A stretch of DNA of 64,000 bases from Tanypteryx hageni (Eukaryota > Arthropoda > Insecta > Odonata > Petaluridae). The position numbers and the translations under genes were made by a program. Shown here piece by piece: positions 1 through 12,480 of this stretch. Within the stretch, counting starts at the first letter, position 1. Each line of letters begins with the position of its first letter. A model generated the notes under the pieces. The model was not told the DNA's origin. It did no database searches and saw only the letters and a program-made list of their open reading frames with translations. Location: assembly GCA_028673005.1 (NCBI GenBank), contig CM054120.1:75565533-75629532 (forward strand), written 5' to 3'.

Positions 1-1369
1 GTTAGCGTATCACAAATAGCGTAATATGACTAATGGTCAGGTTCTCAGAGTTTCGGAGAGGCCGGCCACTTCCACATTTTCAAGCCTCAGGCCATAATAA
101 AAATAAAAACACACGAAAGCAAACGAAGACAATCATTAACCTAAGAACAGTGAAAAGTGATTTGTATATTTTTTATTTTTTAAATGCTTTTCTAGCCTTT
201 TTTCATTCAAACGTGCCTATTATTGAGAAAAAACCTGATTTTTGTGCAATTCACAGTTGGTATTAAGCATGGTGAGTCCATTCAAGCGCTAATTTGGGCC
301 TCCTTAAGTTTGGCCAGGCGAAATGGCGTTTCTGCCCCCCTCTGCTTATGGTGGCCCCTGGTTTCATTTTGTTCTGTTGGGTCGTGAATGCGGAAAGGTT
401 GAGAACCCTTTTCTCTAAAGCGGCGGAGGGCAAACTTTTCTTCGAGGCGGACCACATTAGCAGTTACGAGTGCTTCGATGGGCCGCAGTCGTTCACACGG
501 GAAGTTACTTGAGAGACTACGATGGATCCTAATAGCTGTAAATTAAATTATGCTTTTGCGTCATATCTTTACCGAAAAAGGTTTTCCGGTCGCAGTTTAA
601 CGAGAATGAGATTATCCGTATCGAATGGAACGTTTGTTAATGGCTTACCGGACCGCAGCTTGCCCACCCTCCCCCTAAACCCTTTATCGTTTTTCTCCCG
701 TTCGTGTATCCTCTATTAAATCCGGTTTAATTACACTCCATACCGCGTTCTCTCCCATTACCTTTCCTTTCCCTAACCTGTTTCGTTTTTCGTATCTATC
801 CCATCCTTTCCCTTTCTACCTTTTTTTTCTTAGTACCCCATTGTTCTCTCCTACAGGCGTTTTATGTCCCCAAACATTCCCCCCTTCGACCACCTCAGCA
901 TTCTTCACCCATCGCTGTTATCACTTTTTCCATCTATACCCTTCAGCTTATTCTCCTCTCCTTCCGCTCAGTATCCCAATATGCCGCGGTAGTGCGCGTT
1001 CTCTCCCTAAACATGGTGTTACGCTCACGACCTTTTTGGAAGCGTACCGTTTGACGTAACGTGCAAGTTTTCGAACGGTCGAAAAGGAAAGCGGGAAAAG
1101 GTCAAATCGACGCCACCCCATTTCTCCATTCAATTTGTGATCTTTTGCGTTAGCTTCTCATGTACACGATGGAAGGTGTATATCTGAAATTCACGTCCCT
1201 GAAGGCAAATGGTAGACAAAAGTTGATGGGAATTGGGAGAAAAATTCTGTCTTGACCGGGAATCGAACAATATCCGCCCACTAATCGGAAAACCCGGGTT
1301 TTATTCTCTGCCGTGGCAAGAATTTTTCTCATGTTTTACGTCCGTTAGCTTCTTTTGTGTGAGGCAATT
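1..1369. other. No gene recognised; pyrimidine-rich tract
   Basis: No convincing coding frame is visible. From about 640 to 1000 the plus strand is rich in C and T (runs of CCCTTTCC type), which keeps short frames open by composition alone. Similar pyrimidine-rich stretches recur at 6160-7060, 46640-46910 and 56270-56540, so this may be a dispersed low-complexity feature of the genome. Confidence 0.5.
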
Positions 1370-2276
1370 GAGCCATATTTCGACACTCTAAGCTTTGGCG
1401 ATTTTTAATAATTTTTTGGCTTATTGTAGGAAGCTGAGAATTTGTATAACATTAGTATCTGTAATGAACTATTCAGAAAAAAATATGTCTTTGATATCCT
1501 CAGTTGAATCAGAGTAATAAGAAATGGGGAAAAATTGTCCAAGTGTCGGAATTTAAACCTTATGATTCAAATTTCGACACTTAGCAGAACTACATGGCGA
1601 CATTTCTTACTAAAAAATGAAATAATAAACTTTAATTTTAAACCACAATACTACGTATTATAGCATTCAACAAAAAAATTCCGAACATTTTTATTAAAAT
1701 CGAAACATTTAGGAAAAGAATAAGTAGCGCTCACAAAATTTTTATGAAAATGTTTGCGAAAATTGAAAGCTGAAAAAGATTGAGGTTAGGCTGGGTTACT
1801 TTAGCACAATTCAAAAAACTCAAGAAACAGGTAAATATTTCATCAGTATTTTCAAATTTTGCTGAAATAAATATGTTACTCACATAACTTAAATAAATAC
1901 ACTGTCGGAATTAGGTATCCCTTGCTTTTTGTTATTAATTGGTCTGCCACAGGAATAAGATTGATAATTTCTCCAATATATGAACACCATGTTAAAGAAA
2001 ATCAAATTAGCTTTTAAGTGATGTATTGGATGAATTACTTTTTTCAATTTTATATCATAAATTTAGAAAAATATCACACCTTAAAATCGACGCTAAGCTC
2101 CAACAAACCCAAGATGTGCTCTGACAGCGACAATGTTACGGCCAGGGAGATGAAACAAGCACTGCGCTGCTGTCATTAAAGATAGATTAAGGAAGTACTG
2201 CGTTCTACCCGTTACGACTAATACTATGACCAATAAAGCCGAGTGTAGGAATTAGGACCGTGTCGGAATATGGCTC
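1370..2276. mobile_element. TIR-bounded element with repeated GTGTCGRAAT motif
   Basis: The left end GAGCCATATTTCGACAC (1370-1386) is matched by the inverse of the right end (2260-2276) with one mismatch. Between them the core GTCGRAAT recurs near 1544, 1570 (inverted) and 1912. No transposase frame remains. No clear target duplication was found, so the exact ends and the superfamily are open. A non-autonomous DNA transposon is the simplest reading. Confidence 0.5.
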
Positions 2277-2542
2277 TTTGACCTTATAACATTATTTCTG
2301 TCGCCCAAATGCTAAAAATAGGCCAAATACAGCATGAATAAAGCAGTGACAATTATTTTTGTACCTTATAACGGCCGCCGTGTATTACTTCTCTAAAAAC
2401 ATTTCACAAATTATGCCATTAGCCTATTTTAACTCGCTTGAAGACAGGCGCCTATCTGCTATAGGGTAATTGTTTTGTTCACTTAGGTTTTCCAAAAGGA
2501 CAACACAAGCAGGGCCGGACCGTGAGATTTTCCAGGTGTGGG

Positions 2543-3991
2543 TAGGGTTGCCAACTTTTTGTATAGTATCTCCAAAGATAGACATCTTAAAGTTTTATGA
2601 ATAGAAAATAAATAGTGATATAGTAAAAGGGGAGAGAGAGAGGAGGTGGTTATTTTTATTGAACAAGTTTATAGAATTTTTTTAACGTCACTTTAAAAAC
2701 CAATTTTTAACGATTTAATACGATATATTCATTATGTATTGTAGTGATTAAAAAAATATAATTTGGTTCATAATATACGTAAATAAAGAATTAAAATGAA
2801 AAATATATAAACAAAAACCTGATGAATAGCATATACGAAAAATAGTGGAAAATTCAATAAACAAGTACGGTTTATTTATTTTTTCTTTAATTTAACAGCA
2901 AATGTTTTTAGGATATTTTTTTAATGTTATATATTTGTTCTCCTTTAATAGATTTAAGAAATGTTTGAGAATTTTTATAAAATTTAAAAATTCAGTACAA
3001 TTTTCTGAATTATTAAAAAAGAGGAGAAACTCATCTTCGATTAATTTAGTAGAGCATCGATTCTGTTAATCCAGCCACTTTGAACCCATGATACTGAAAA
3101 TCCTCTCGCAGTAAGCTGATGGAAATGTCAACATATTTTCATATTTAAAATTTGTAAATTTCAGGATAATGTGTCATGTTTTATTCGAATACACTGCTTC
3201 AATAAAATCTTTAATTTTTGAAATTTCATCAAAACTAGTTTTTAATGTAATTTCTTCAAAAAATTAATTCATATTTAAATTTGCTTTACTTCCCAAATTG
3301 AAAATTTTAATAATTTCCACAAAAATCTTCATAAGATGGGAAAATATTTTTTTTAACGAGAACTTGGAAAGCTTTCCCATTATTTAGTTTTCGTTTTAAT
3401 GGAACCATTTAAATAATGCTGCTCAGATTTAAAGAAATTTTTAAAATTTGCTTTCATATTATTTTCTCCTTTTCCTCTAGACCTTTTTGAAATTTCTGAC
3501 GAATAGTATAACCAATGAACTCATCCAAACGATTTTATAATTGTTTTCTTTTAACTCCAATATAATCGGGAAAAGATCGCTCACTGTAGTTGGATTACAT
3601 TTTAGTTCTATAGAATAGCTGTTTTGAAAAATTCTAAAACACGGTTTACTAATAATAAATTTCCACAACTGGAGACATCTTTTTAATCACACTGAAAAGT
3701 CAGCTGTACCGAAATCGTGAGAACGAAATTTTTTAAAGGTCAATACATGGACTGGCAAATGAACTCACGACCACGAGCTCTTTGCCTGCCAACATAGTTG
3801 TGTTCAGCTTTAGTGTTACTAAAATATATTTATTATTATTTATATTATTATATATACAAAAAATACTAGTAAATGGCAAAATTTACGGAAAGATGGACAA
3901 ATCGCGTACATCCAGAGGTTAGGGATGGTTAATGGACAAATCTTGTGAAAGATGGATTGTCCATCCGAAAGATGGACGGTTGGCAACCCTA
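2543..3991 (-). mobile_element. hAT-superfamily DNA transposon, decayed
   Basis: Terminal inverted repeats TAGGGTTGCCAAC lie at both ends (2543-2555 and inverse at 3979-3991). They are flanked by a perfect 8-bp direct duplication GGTGTGGG (2535-2542 and 3992-3999), the target-site length typical of hAT. The interior is very AT-rich. On the minus strand around 3127-3045 it reads TFPSAYCERIFSIMGSKW, which resembles the C-terminal dimerisation block of hAT transposases, followed by a stop. A 63-codon minus frame at 3477-3668 may be another part. The transposase is dead. Confidence 0.8.
3045..3668 (-). pseudogene. hAT transposase C-terminal remnant
   Basis: Inside the TIR-bounded element the minus strand keeps a short block with the pattern P-S-x-x-C-E-R-x-F-S near 3127-3090, typical of the hAT C-terminal dimerisation region. 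A stop follows about nine residues later, and further related reading is scattered. The upstream minus frame 3477-3668 (63 codons) lies in the expected place for more N-terminal transposase sequence but has no motif I can name. Several lesions make it non-functional. Confidence 0.45.
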
Positions 3992-4065
3992 GGTGTGGGC
4001 GAAGTTGAATTGGGCCGGAATGAGACGGTTCGGCGCAGGACAGTTCGGAGCAACCGATTCGGTGC

Positions 4066-4083
4066 GGGGGGGGGGGGGGGGGG
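4066..4083. repeat. Poly-G run (18 G)
   Basis: An uninterrupted run of 18 G lies between two copies of the phrase TTCGGCGCAGGA (near 4028 and 4089). Such runs can fold into G-quadruplexes and are unstable in sequencing, so the exact length may be unreliable. Confidence 0.9.
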
Positions 4084-4483
4084 TATCTTTCGGCGCAGGA
4101 ACACATTTTTCTGTTTCCATGGGCAAAACTCGAGCAAAGTAGCAGAAAATATTACTACACCAAATCTTGGCTTCCTGTTGTTAAATATCTTAACTTAAAG
4201 TAATATTTCTTAATACTGAAACTGGAAATCGCTTGTAGGTACACAATTATGACCATAATAACGGTAGGCGGGGGGAGGGAGGGAGTGATAGAAATAATTA
4301 ACATATATTGGCGATATGCCTGTAAGCAGTGGTTGCATTCTGCATGGATTTAAGCCTACTTGAAAATTACATAAAACGTTTTTTTGATTATTACTAAATG
4401 TTATTAACGCAGTAGTTTATTAATCTGCAGCGATTTGCATGATTTATTCGTGGAGGAATTTTATGAGAAAAAAGTTACGCTTA

Positions 4484-4668
4484 TGGTATGGTGCGGTCAA
4501 ATCTGACCCCAAGGGGTACCTGTGGGGGAAACGAATTACGATAAAACACTGCCGTAGTTAAGGCTAGCAAATAAGATTGCAATGATACTTTGAAAGCCTG
4601 GAATGGGCCATGGTGAATATTTTTTAATTTAAATACGTCTGGGGTGAGTCCTGACCCCACCATACCAG
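4484..4668. mobile_element. MITE with TGGTATGGTG termini
   Basis: The left end TGGTATGGTGCGGTCA (from 4484) is matched by the inverse of the right end CTGACCCCACCATACCA (4651-4667). TTA trinucleotides flank both sides, which fits a PIF/Harbinger-like target, but the right side has one or two extra bases before the TTA. There is no coding capacity. Confidence 0.5.
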
Positions 4669-4670
4669 TT

Positions 4671-7600
4671 AAGGGTTAAGTTTCAATTAACCTTTGTCGA
4701 CCGAATTTAAACGTTGCATTTAGGGACCATGCGTGGGCTTTTTTTTGTCTATAAAAATTCTCGTTTGAATTCAGAAAAATATTTGATTTCCATGAATTAT
4801 AGGTGAGAAAGAGTTCTAATAAGAAACATAACACATGGAAAGCTCGGTGGCTATGTCTTCTAAATTACAGAAAAATAATGAAAATAGCAAGTGCGGCATA
4901 TATCATTCATATTAACAAAAAATATGGACAAAAAAATTATACTTTCTTTTCCTGCGTATTTACTGCTCTTGAAAGATGTAAATAAGGGGCATTAGGCCAA
5001 TAATAGAATTTAAGAATTGTAGCAAAATTTATAAAATTAATGAAAAATGAGAAATAAGCTTGGCAGGTAATTTTTAGAGAATTTAGAATGGGAGTTAAAA
5101 TTGAACAGACATGTTTACCTGTAGTGGAACCTGGGATTTTTCTTTAAATGTTTTCGATATTTCATTGTAATAGCAGAATTTTTATTCTAGCAATTCTTAG
5201 CATATTTTCCAGAAATAAAATAGGCTTATAGTTTCCTCGTTGTGTCTCTCTGTCTGTCCGTCTGTCTTTCTGTCCCTTCTATTAACTTTTGAATCAATGG
5301 ACCAATTTTCATGACACTTGGTGAAAATGTCTAGCTACTTGGGCCGAGCTTCCGAGGATGGTTTTTGTTGCGAAGATTGGAAGTCCCGGGCTCGATTCCT
5401 GGAACTTTCCTTCCCATTTGATTTACATGGGAAATCGGAAATCCATCGTGCAGGATAATTTTCTCTTGCCCATTAAAATATCTTAGAAATGTAATATCAG
5501 AGCGCGATTTGTACTATTCTCTGAGGAATTGAACGAAGATTCTAATTTTTAGCGTAGAATTTTGATTATCGGTAGTATTTCTTATAATATATCGTAAATA
5601 CTTGAGTTTTTGCAGTTTTTATCACTCATTACGAGAGTCTTGTCATAACAACATCTATTGTTTGCCTCGGATTCGGTATAGTCTTAAACACCGCCTTATG
5701 AGAATTTTTTTTACTTTTTACTATGGTGGGGGCTTTACAATGTGGATGTGGCCCGGGCCTCTCTGAGTCTCTTGGAGGGTCTGCTCTAAGCCAAGGATTT
5801 ATATTGTCAGGATGTGATAAAAATAAGATAATATTCTTGTATCTTTTTCTCATTCCCCTACCTTCGTACACCCATACTTCGCTTTGCACTGCGCGTGCGT
5901 TCTTAAGAAAGAACGTATAAAGTGATTAGGTGTTCCTACATAAATGCGTGGGCGCCATCTTGCGCTCAACATGCGAAAATTCACTTACAGTATATTCGGC
6001 AATGGTACATTTATCCTTTCTTATAACCTACGAAACATTTTATGGTTTTTCAATGCTCGTAGACAGTTTCAAAACCGTGCTAAACCGAGAAAGCGCGCAT
6101 AGCAAAACCGTACCGTTCGGGGGTGAGTGTGCGTATTCTCTCGCACTTATTGCATTGTCTCCCTTTCCTCTCCACCTATCTTTCTATCCCTTGTTGACTT
6201 TCTCCCATCGCTTCCCCATTACACAGTCGGAGATGATTCGACTCTCGCTGCTTCCAATTGATTATCTCCGATGACCCTCAGCTAGCCCTGGGTGAAGTAT
6301 AAACGACTGATTGACGTTTCTAGAAACCCCCTACCCACACCCCCTCTTCGAAGCGACTTCCCCCTTCCATCCTACGTGCGAGGAAACCGGGATGGATATG
6401 GCTTTTTGTCGCCTCCTAATACCGTGCTAACGGGGTCATTCTTCTATTTTTCCCTTTCAGTGTAAGTCTAGCGATAGAAAACCGTCCGTAGAACGGTTTA
6501 TACTTGTATATCGGTTTGATAAATTTTGAATGAGCAGGTGACGCAAATTTATAATAGTTTATTTTATATAATTTATATTAGTCTCGCTTCCCACTTCCTT
6601 TAGCATATTCTCGCGTCTCAGGATTTTTGTTATTTTACGTCGCCATTTAAGTTCCCATCTAGAGTGTAGAGGAAGACGCAGTTTTTGTCTCCTTTGTGTT
6701 ATCCTTTATAGTCATCTTTCTCCCTCCTCTCTTTCTCCCCTTTCACTCTCCAATCGCATCCTCTCTCTCCCAATCTCTTTCTGTCCTCATTCTCCTCCCT
6801 CCCGCCACCCGGTCTCGTAGCCACTACGGCTCCTCCATGCTTCTATATCGATCGCCCCATACCGTGCCCCCCGGTCTCCCCTCCGCCAGTATTAACATCC
6901 CTCCATACCACCCACGCTTTTCCCAGCCACTTCTCTCTCTTCCTCAAACCCTTTCCTATCCCTCAGAGAATCCCCATTCACTTCCGCCCACTTTTTCGAG
7001 CCCCCCCCCTTACCTCATTCCTACTCTTCCATCCCGCTTCCTCCCATCAAAGACCTCTAATGGACTGCGTGGTCATGAGGGATGAAAAAGCCGACTCCAT
7101 GACGTTCCCCTCCTCCCCAGCCTCCGCAAAAATCCGAAGAGAAGAGAACCTCCTCTCGAATAATATTTGCCACATCAAAACCGTCGCAGCTGTTGGTTGG
7201 GCTAGGCCCTACCAAAAGTGACGGTTATTAATTCGACTTCGATGCGAGTATTTGCCGCAGGATCTATATTCTGCAGCGGCCGATCGGATCATCTCAACGT
7301 GAGCTGTTCCATGCATGCCAAAGGCTTTAACCGCGAATTAATTGAACCGTTTTCGCAAATAATGTATTTGCACCGATTTAAAACGGTTTCGAGCGAGAGA
7401 AGATCCTTATTTTTGGAGAGATGAGGGGAAAATATTTTGTCTCGTTTTCGACTTCAGATCACGTACTATTAATATAGTTTCTGAATCGTGAAGTAATAAT
7501 TTATGCACATGCGTGTCCCTATACTTTTACTAGTTCATAAAATTCCAGACATTCATATCCAGATTAATTCTCTTACCTAAACATTCATTGTCGGATGAAT

Positions 7601-8436
7601 TTGATAACTTTATGGAGAGTACTCACGCGGCTTTGGGCTATTGCTAAAACCCAGTATTTTAAGACACCATGTAAGGTTTTCTTATGAGCTGTGAGTCATG
7701 CGAGCAGACATTATGCATTTGCATCTTAATCATAATTCGTTTCCTCTTTTTTCGTTTTTAATCAACCCGAATTCGAATACTATAAATTAATTTAAAAGTA
7801 ATCACATTTCGGCATACATTTCCTTCTGAATTTTATTTATTGAGCGCAATATTTATTAATAATCAATTGATTATTTTATGAAGGGAAAGTGGTACAACGG
7901 AATTTAAACCGGTTTTTTACAATTTTTTTCCAATATGTCAAACTTAAGAGCTTTGTTAGAAGGGCAAGTACACCCTCTGCGTTCTCTTATTTGAAGGTAA
8001 AACAGTTTTTCAGAAAATGTCTCCTCCGAAAATATTTTTCGCTCTGGAAAAAATATTATAACAATAAATTATAGATAGTTAGAAAATGCATCTCGCACTG
8101 ATGCATCCGCGATAATTGGCAATTGATTCAATGCCGATAAAATTTTTAGAAAAACCACTACGGTTATGGAGTTATTTTAATTAACAATAGAATCCATCCA
8201 GTGAGGCAAGCTCGATAATCCCTTTTTGAATAAATCGCTTCCTTTATTTGTGTAAAGCGAAGCTCCTGTGGAATATATCCCTTCTATGAGGAAAATACTT
8301 TCCGAACTTCGTCAGGGGGAAGGTGATAAGATTTATATATCGAATTCTCTATGGAGAACTTTGGCATAAATTTTTTCGATAGCTGTCTTTATTAGACGCT
8401 GAAGTACTCAGTTTTTGATAATTCCGTGGAAGGTAA
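4671..8436. other. No gene recognised; low-complexity tracts
   Basis: No coding region is supported. Around 5220-5480 lies a CTGTCTGTCCGTCTGTC-type run followed by text resembling dispersed repeats in other arthropods. From 6160 to 7060 the plus strand is pyrimidine-rich and keeps a 129-codon frame open (6696-7085) with a Ser/Pro/Leu-rich, domain-free product, which I read as composition, not a gene. Confidence 0.4.
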
Positions 8437-8444
8437 GGTTGGAG

Positions 8445-8720
8445 CAGTGGCGGATCCATGGGGGGGAGGGCGATTGGGGCGATCGCCCTCCCCTTGGACG
8501 ACCCCATTGCCCTCCACTGAGTGCATTCTTAAATTCATTCCGCGCAACATTCCTTGTTTTTACAACGAAGATTAGATCTGTATGACAAGGGAAAGAAAGA
8601 TTCCGATGGGGATAGGGATTTTCAAAATGTATGGTCGTCGGCAGAGGCAGGATCAAAAGGGGGGAAGGACCATTCGGGCGACTGCCCCACCCCCTTGGAA
8701 AATCTCTGGATTCGCCCCTG
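8445..8720. mobile_element. hAT-type MITE (CAGTGGCGGATCCA family), copy 1
   Basis: The left end CAGTGGCGGATCCA and the right end, read inverted as CAGGGGCGAATCCA, form the inverted termini of a 276-bp element. Flanking 8-mers GGTTGGAG (8437-8444) and AGTTGTAG (8721-8728) match at six of eight positions, as in a decayed hAT target duplication. The interior matches the element at 11796-12005 in inverse orientation. There is no coding capacity. Confidence 0.65.
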
Positions 8721-8728
8721 AGTTGTAG

Positions 8729-9823
8729 AGATTACAACCCCTTTCGTTCCTGACGCCTTTTTATATTTAAATTCTGCTATGCATAGTTTCATATTATTCT
8801 GTCATAGCAGAATTTTTTCCTGTTTCAAAGTTATTCCCAAATTACAGCTTATGCCATTCTGCATAGTTTCATATTATTCCATCAACAAGGATGTAAATAA
8901 CCTGCAAGTTCTGGATCTTTAGCTTGCTCCGTTTCTGATATATTTATGAAAATATAAAATATAAAAATCAAAAATAAATATCGGTGAAGTCAAGTTATAA
9001 TAAAGTAATCTAATATTGACATATTTACGATCGCATCTTGACGCCCAGGAATATTTTTTTCGATTTGACGACGGCGTAGAAGTGACCGTAAATATCATTG
9101 CAAAGAATCATCCGCGCTTCTGTAGATATGAGTCTATAGATCGAAAACTTGTTGCCTTGATTCGATAAGGTGCCGCGATGAATCGCTCTCTCGTCTCTCA
9201 ATTGGAGCAAAAGGCGAGGAGAAAACGCTGTTGAAAAAACAGTCGCAGGTCGACCTGAATCCGATCACGCAATTGTTCTCCGTTGGACGCGGCTGACCTT
9301 GCCAACGAAGAAAAAAATAACCGTAGCACAATAGCCTCCCATTATAACTGCCGGGAATTGCGTCGTGTTGGACCGTCGACGGAAAACGTTTGATTTTTTA
9401 TTCTCGATAAGCGCTTCGAATCGAGGCAGCGATATCGGGAATCGAGCGCTTCATTTAGACGTTGAGTTATTATAAAATATATTTTCCGAGGACCCTGAAA
9501 AATATTGTCGTTGTTTTTTGTGTGTGCGATTCTCTCGCCAGTTTAATGATGTTTTTTGGTCAGTTCCCTTCAATTTTAAACGAATGAAAAGAAGATTAGG
9601 AGAAACACGATAAAAGTTAGGCGCAGCATAGCACGATAGTTGGATGGCATTAAATGCTTCAATTTCGCGGTAAAATTTAAGCACTGATGCATATAGAAAT
9701 TTGCTTGTGCATGAAAGAAATTTTTCGTAACTCGAAAAATAATATAAAAAAATTGGCCACAGTGTATATTAGAAAATGTTATTGCAACATATTTTGTTTC
9801 TTAATTGAAATATTTTGTAAATA
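8729..9823. other. No feature recognised
   Basis: AT-rich sequence with no supported gene. The phrase CTGCATAGTTTCATATTATTC-like recurs at about 8780 and 8860, a short local duplication. A more GC-rich stretch at 9170-9300 has no coherent frame. Confidence 0.4.
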
Positions 9824-9928
9824 CAGTGAAACCTCGAGCGGAAGGATATACCTCGATTTACCGCCACCCCCGCTTTAACCTCAGTGTCGGTGATAGACAA
9901 ACGGTGACGCTAAATCGTGGTTTGACTA
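9824..9928. mobile_element. Short pogo-like MITE
   Basis: CAGTGAAACCTCGA at the left end pairs with the right end, read inverted as TAGTCAAACCACGA. TA dinucleotides flank both sides. This resembles pogo/Tigger termini such as those of the larger element at 28375-30705 (CAGTCAAACTCG). At 105 bp it is non-coding. Confidence 0.5.
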
Positions 9929-9964
9929 TAATAAGAAGCATGTAATCGTAAAATCAATCATTCT

Positions 9965-10100
9965 TTTTACTTTCCCGATACGTAGTATAGGAGAAAGTTG
10001 TTTTCGCAAAAAAATCAAATTTTGGATTTCAACGGAAATACACGTTTGGACGTCTCCTGAGTACATTTTCACTATTTTCTGTCTGTGTGATAGGATTTTG
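9965..10100. repeat. Dispersed repeat (ACGTAGTATA type)
   Basis: The phrase TTTTTACTTTCCCGATACGTAGTATA here resembles, in inverse orientation, the stretch at about 39755-39815 (ACTACGTAGGTATATGAGAAAGTAAAA). It is a degenerate dispersed repeat of unknown class. Confidence 0.4.
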
Positions 10101-10481
10101 TACGCGCTCTAAACCAAAAACTACTAACCATATCAATACGAAACTATATACTTCAAAATTTAATGAAATTATCAAGGTCTGGTTATATATTGGCTAAAAT
10201 TGGTGAAACGAAAGTGCAAGTCTACTCATGACATTTTTCATTTTGGCCAAATATTTCCGTCAGGACTCAGTTTAATGTAAATATTTGTAAATATCAAAGT
10301 TGTAGATAATATAAGTTTTTACAACTTTTGTATGAATCATTTCTCCATCATTTTCCTTCTGAATTTAAGTATGTCGCTAAGCGATACCTTAGTTTCCGTT
10401 GCGATGATAAAATTAACAGGACAGTAGTGTAATTGCCCGTAGTTATTTTTGAAAACGCTGATATCAAGAGCAACTTATAAG

Positions 10482-11202
10482 TAGGGTATGGATTTTTCGG
10501 GTTTTACCCGATTTTTACCCTCGGAAATTATTAGTTTTCTTTAAACACAAATTTTTTAGATATGGTACCAGAGTTTCAATTCTGGCGTTTGTAGACACTT
10601 CAGCACTTGAGTGCTGCCGAGATGTTCGTGATCAGTCTGTTTATTCTCTTATTTTATTATTATTTATTCGTATGCTTACTTTCTAACACAATCATAAACT
10701 CCTTAGGTCGCTCGCACCACGAATAGTCAAGGACGCGCCTTAGCTAGTAGCTGTCAGATCTTTGATAGGATAAGGAAAAAAGAGCCCAAGTGTCTGTTAG
10801 TTGAAAACACTACGAAAGAAAAATTATTTCACTAATATCTGGTGTGTTTTCAATAGAATTTGAACGGAAATCAAGATATTTGTGCAGTCTGTGGGAAGTT
10901 CCTCTCCGCCTGAAGGCGTTTAACACAAGCTATCATACTCTCAACCTACTTAAGGTATAGTCAAATGTTTTGATTGTGATTAAACTTCTAAAATTTTAAA
11001 CAAGATTTTTATTTAAAAATCATTTTATCCGAATTACAAAATAATAAAACCCGAAAATGACACAAGATTGAACTTTTTGAAAACCTCGAAAAATCTGTAA
11101 GTTATTTATATCCGATTTTAACCCGAATGAAAAGGAAAAATATAAAACCCGATATTTACCCTCCGAATAAAAATTTTTTAAACCCGAAAAATCCACACCC
11201 TA
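10482..11202. mobile_element. Non-autonomous hAT-type element, 721 bp
   Basis: The ends TAGGGTATGGATTTTTCGGG and its inverse at the right (CCCGAAAAATCCACACCCTA) are inverted termini of at least 20 bp with one mismatch. The palindromic 8-mer CTTATAAG directly flanks both ends (10474-10481 and 11203-11210) as a perfect target duplication. The termini extend inward with interrupted similarity (ACCCGATTTTTACCCTC against inverse GGGTAAATATCGGG). No transposase frame is visible. Confidence 0.75.
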
Positions 11203-11795
11203 CTTATAAGTACTATTGAAATTATATTTATTACTCTGTACGGAGAAAGCCGCACTGGACGCGTCAGATTTTTTAATAATGCGTTAAATACTAATATACA
11301 CGGTCAAACATGGATCCTCTCAATTTTTAGCACTTAAATTAAATATTATATTTGCGTTTTACAATTTAGTATTGACTTCATCCCACCAAAATACAGAATT
11401 TTTTCATTGCTGTCGAGTTTTCTAGAAAATGAAAATGGCAAATAAATTCGTCGAAAATAGTAAATATCCTTAAATTTAAACATATTGTAAAAATTAATTC
11501 CATCGATATTCGAGGTAAATTTTCTACTCACAAAATGGTTATGGAAGTTAGACTTCCTACAACGTAGAAATGTTTAGTGGAGATTCATCGATGGTCGTTT
11601 TTTTGTACTATTTCGTAGGTTTAATTTTTGTGTATTGCTCTGTGAGCTATCGTTCGACGGGTCACCACTGAGGACGGAAGGTTTTCAATTAAAATGAAAT
11701 CAAGTTTTCCGAACCGCTCAAACGTTAGGTATTAGAGTTATCATGATCTAAATGTAAATTTTACGAAATATCTAAAGAAAACTATATCCTTTTCT

Positions 11796-12005
11796 CAGGG
11801 GTGGATCCAGAAACTTCCCAAGGGTGGGGGGTAATTGCCCCTCCCCCTCTTGCATCCGCCTCTGCCGATTACCATATATTTGAAAATCCCTTCCCTCGTC
11901 AGAAATATTTCTTTTCCTTGCCATACAGATCTAATCTGCGGTGTAGAATCAAGGAATTTTGCGCGGAATGAATTTAAGAATGCACCCAGTGGGGTTTTCT
12001 CCTTG
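11796..12005 (-). mobile_element. hAT-type MITE (CAGTGGCGGATCCA family), truncated copy 2
   Basis: It starts CAGGGGTGGATCCAGAA and then runs in inverse orientation through sequence shared with 8445-8720, for example GGAATGAATTTAAGAATGCAC. The far terminus is missing after about 12005, so the copy is truncated. No gene is present. Confidence 0.6.
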
Positions 12006-12224
12006 ACAAAAGTTATCTTGCCAGAAAATTACAAGATTGCATGTTGGGGTGTTTGGGTGAATAATAACAAAATCTTTTAGTTTATTTTGCAGTGATACAA
12101 GATCTTTCCCTATTTTGTTGTTTCTTTTGCAGTGCTAGTTTGTGTGTCTTCCGTTATGGTCTCCGGCTATTTCAACTGTTTTTGCTTCTGTTAATAGTTT
12201 TGTTATGTCCTGAATGTGTGCGTT

Positions 12225-12480
12225 TTATCGTGGTCGGATGTAAATGGGGCAAAAGTGCGTCTTTAGGTGTGGTATGTGGCATCCGGTAACGTCTGAGGCA
12301 ATGTGTAGATCGGGTAGTCTGTCGTATTTTATGATGTGCTTAATGAGGATCGCCGTTCCTCCTTTGCGACGTGTGGTGTCTGTTCTTAGCGTGTCGTATC
12401 CGCGTATGTAGAATTTGTCTTTGCGTTTTAAATTGGATTCTGATATCGCCATAATGTCGAACTTTTATATGTGCTTGTAA
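12225..12480 (-). pseudogene. Non-LTR retrotransposon endonuclease fragment
   Basis: The minus strand encodes about 76 residues reading SESNLKRKDKFYIRGYDT followed by a GGTAILIK block. This is the middle of an apurinic-type LINE endonuclease: the SE-x-(W/H)-L catalytic glutamate region, then the (G/R)GG-(V/T)-(G/A)-I strand, as in Jockey/CR1-type elements. Only this part remains, with no GDFN or SDH motif. It stands alone and does not obviously join the RT fragment at 13842, which is on the other strand. Confidence 0.6.

Noticed and set aside
6696..7085. 129-codon plus-strand frame
   Set aside because: Lies in a C/T-rich tract and gives a Ser/Pro/Leu-rich product with no domain; composition explains the lack of stops.
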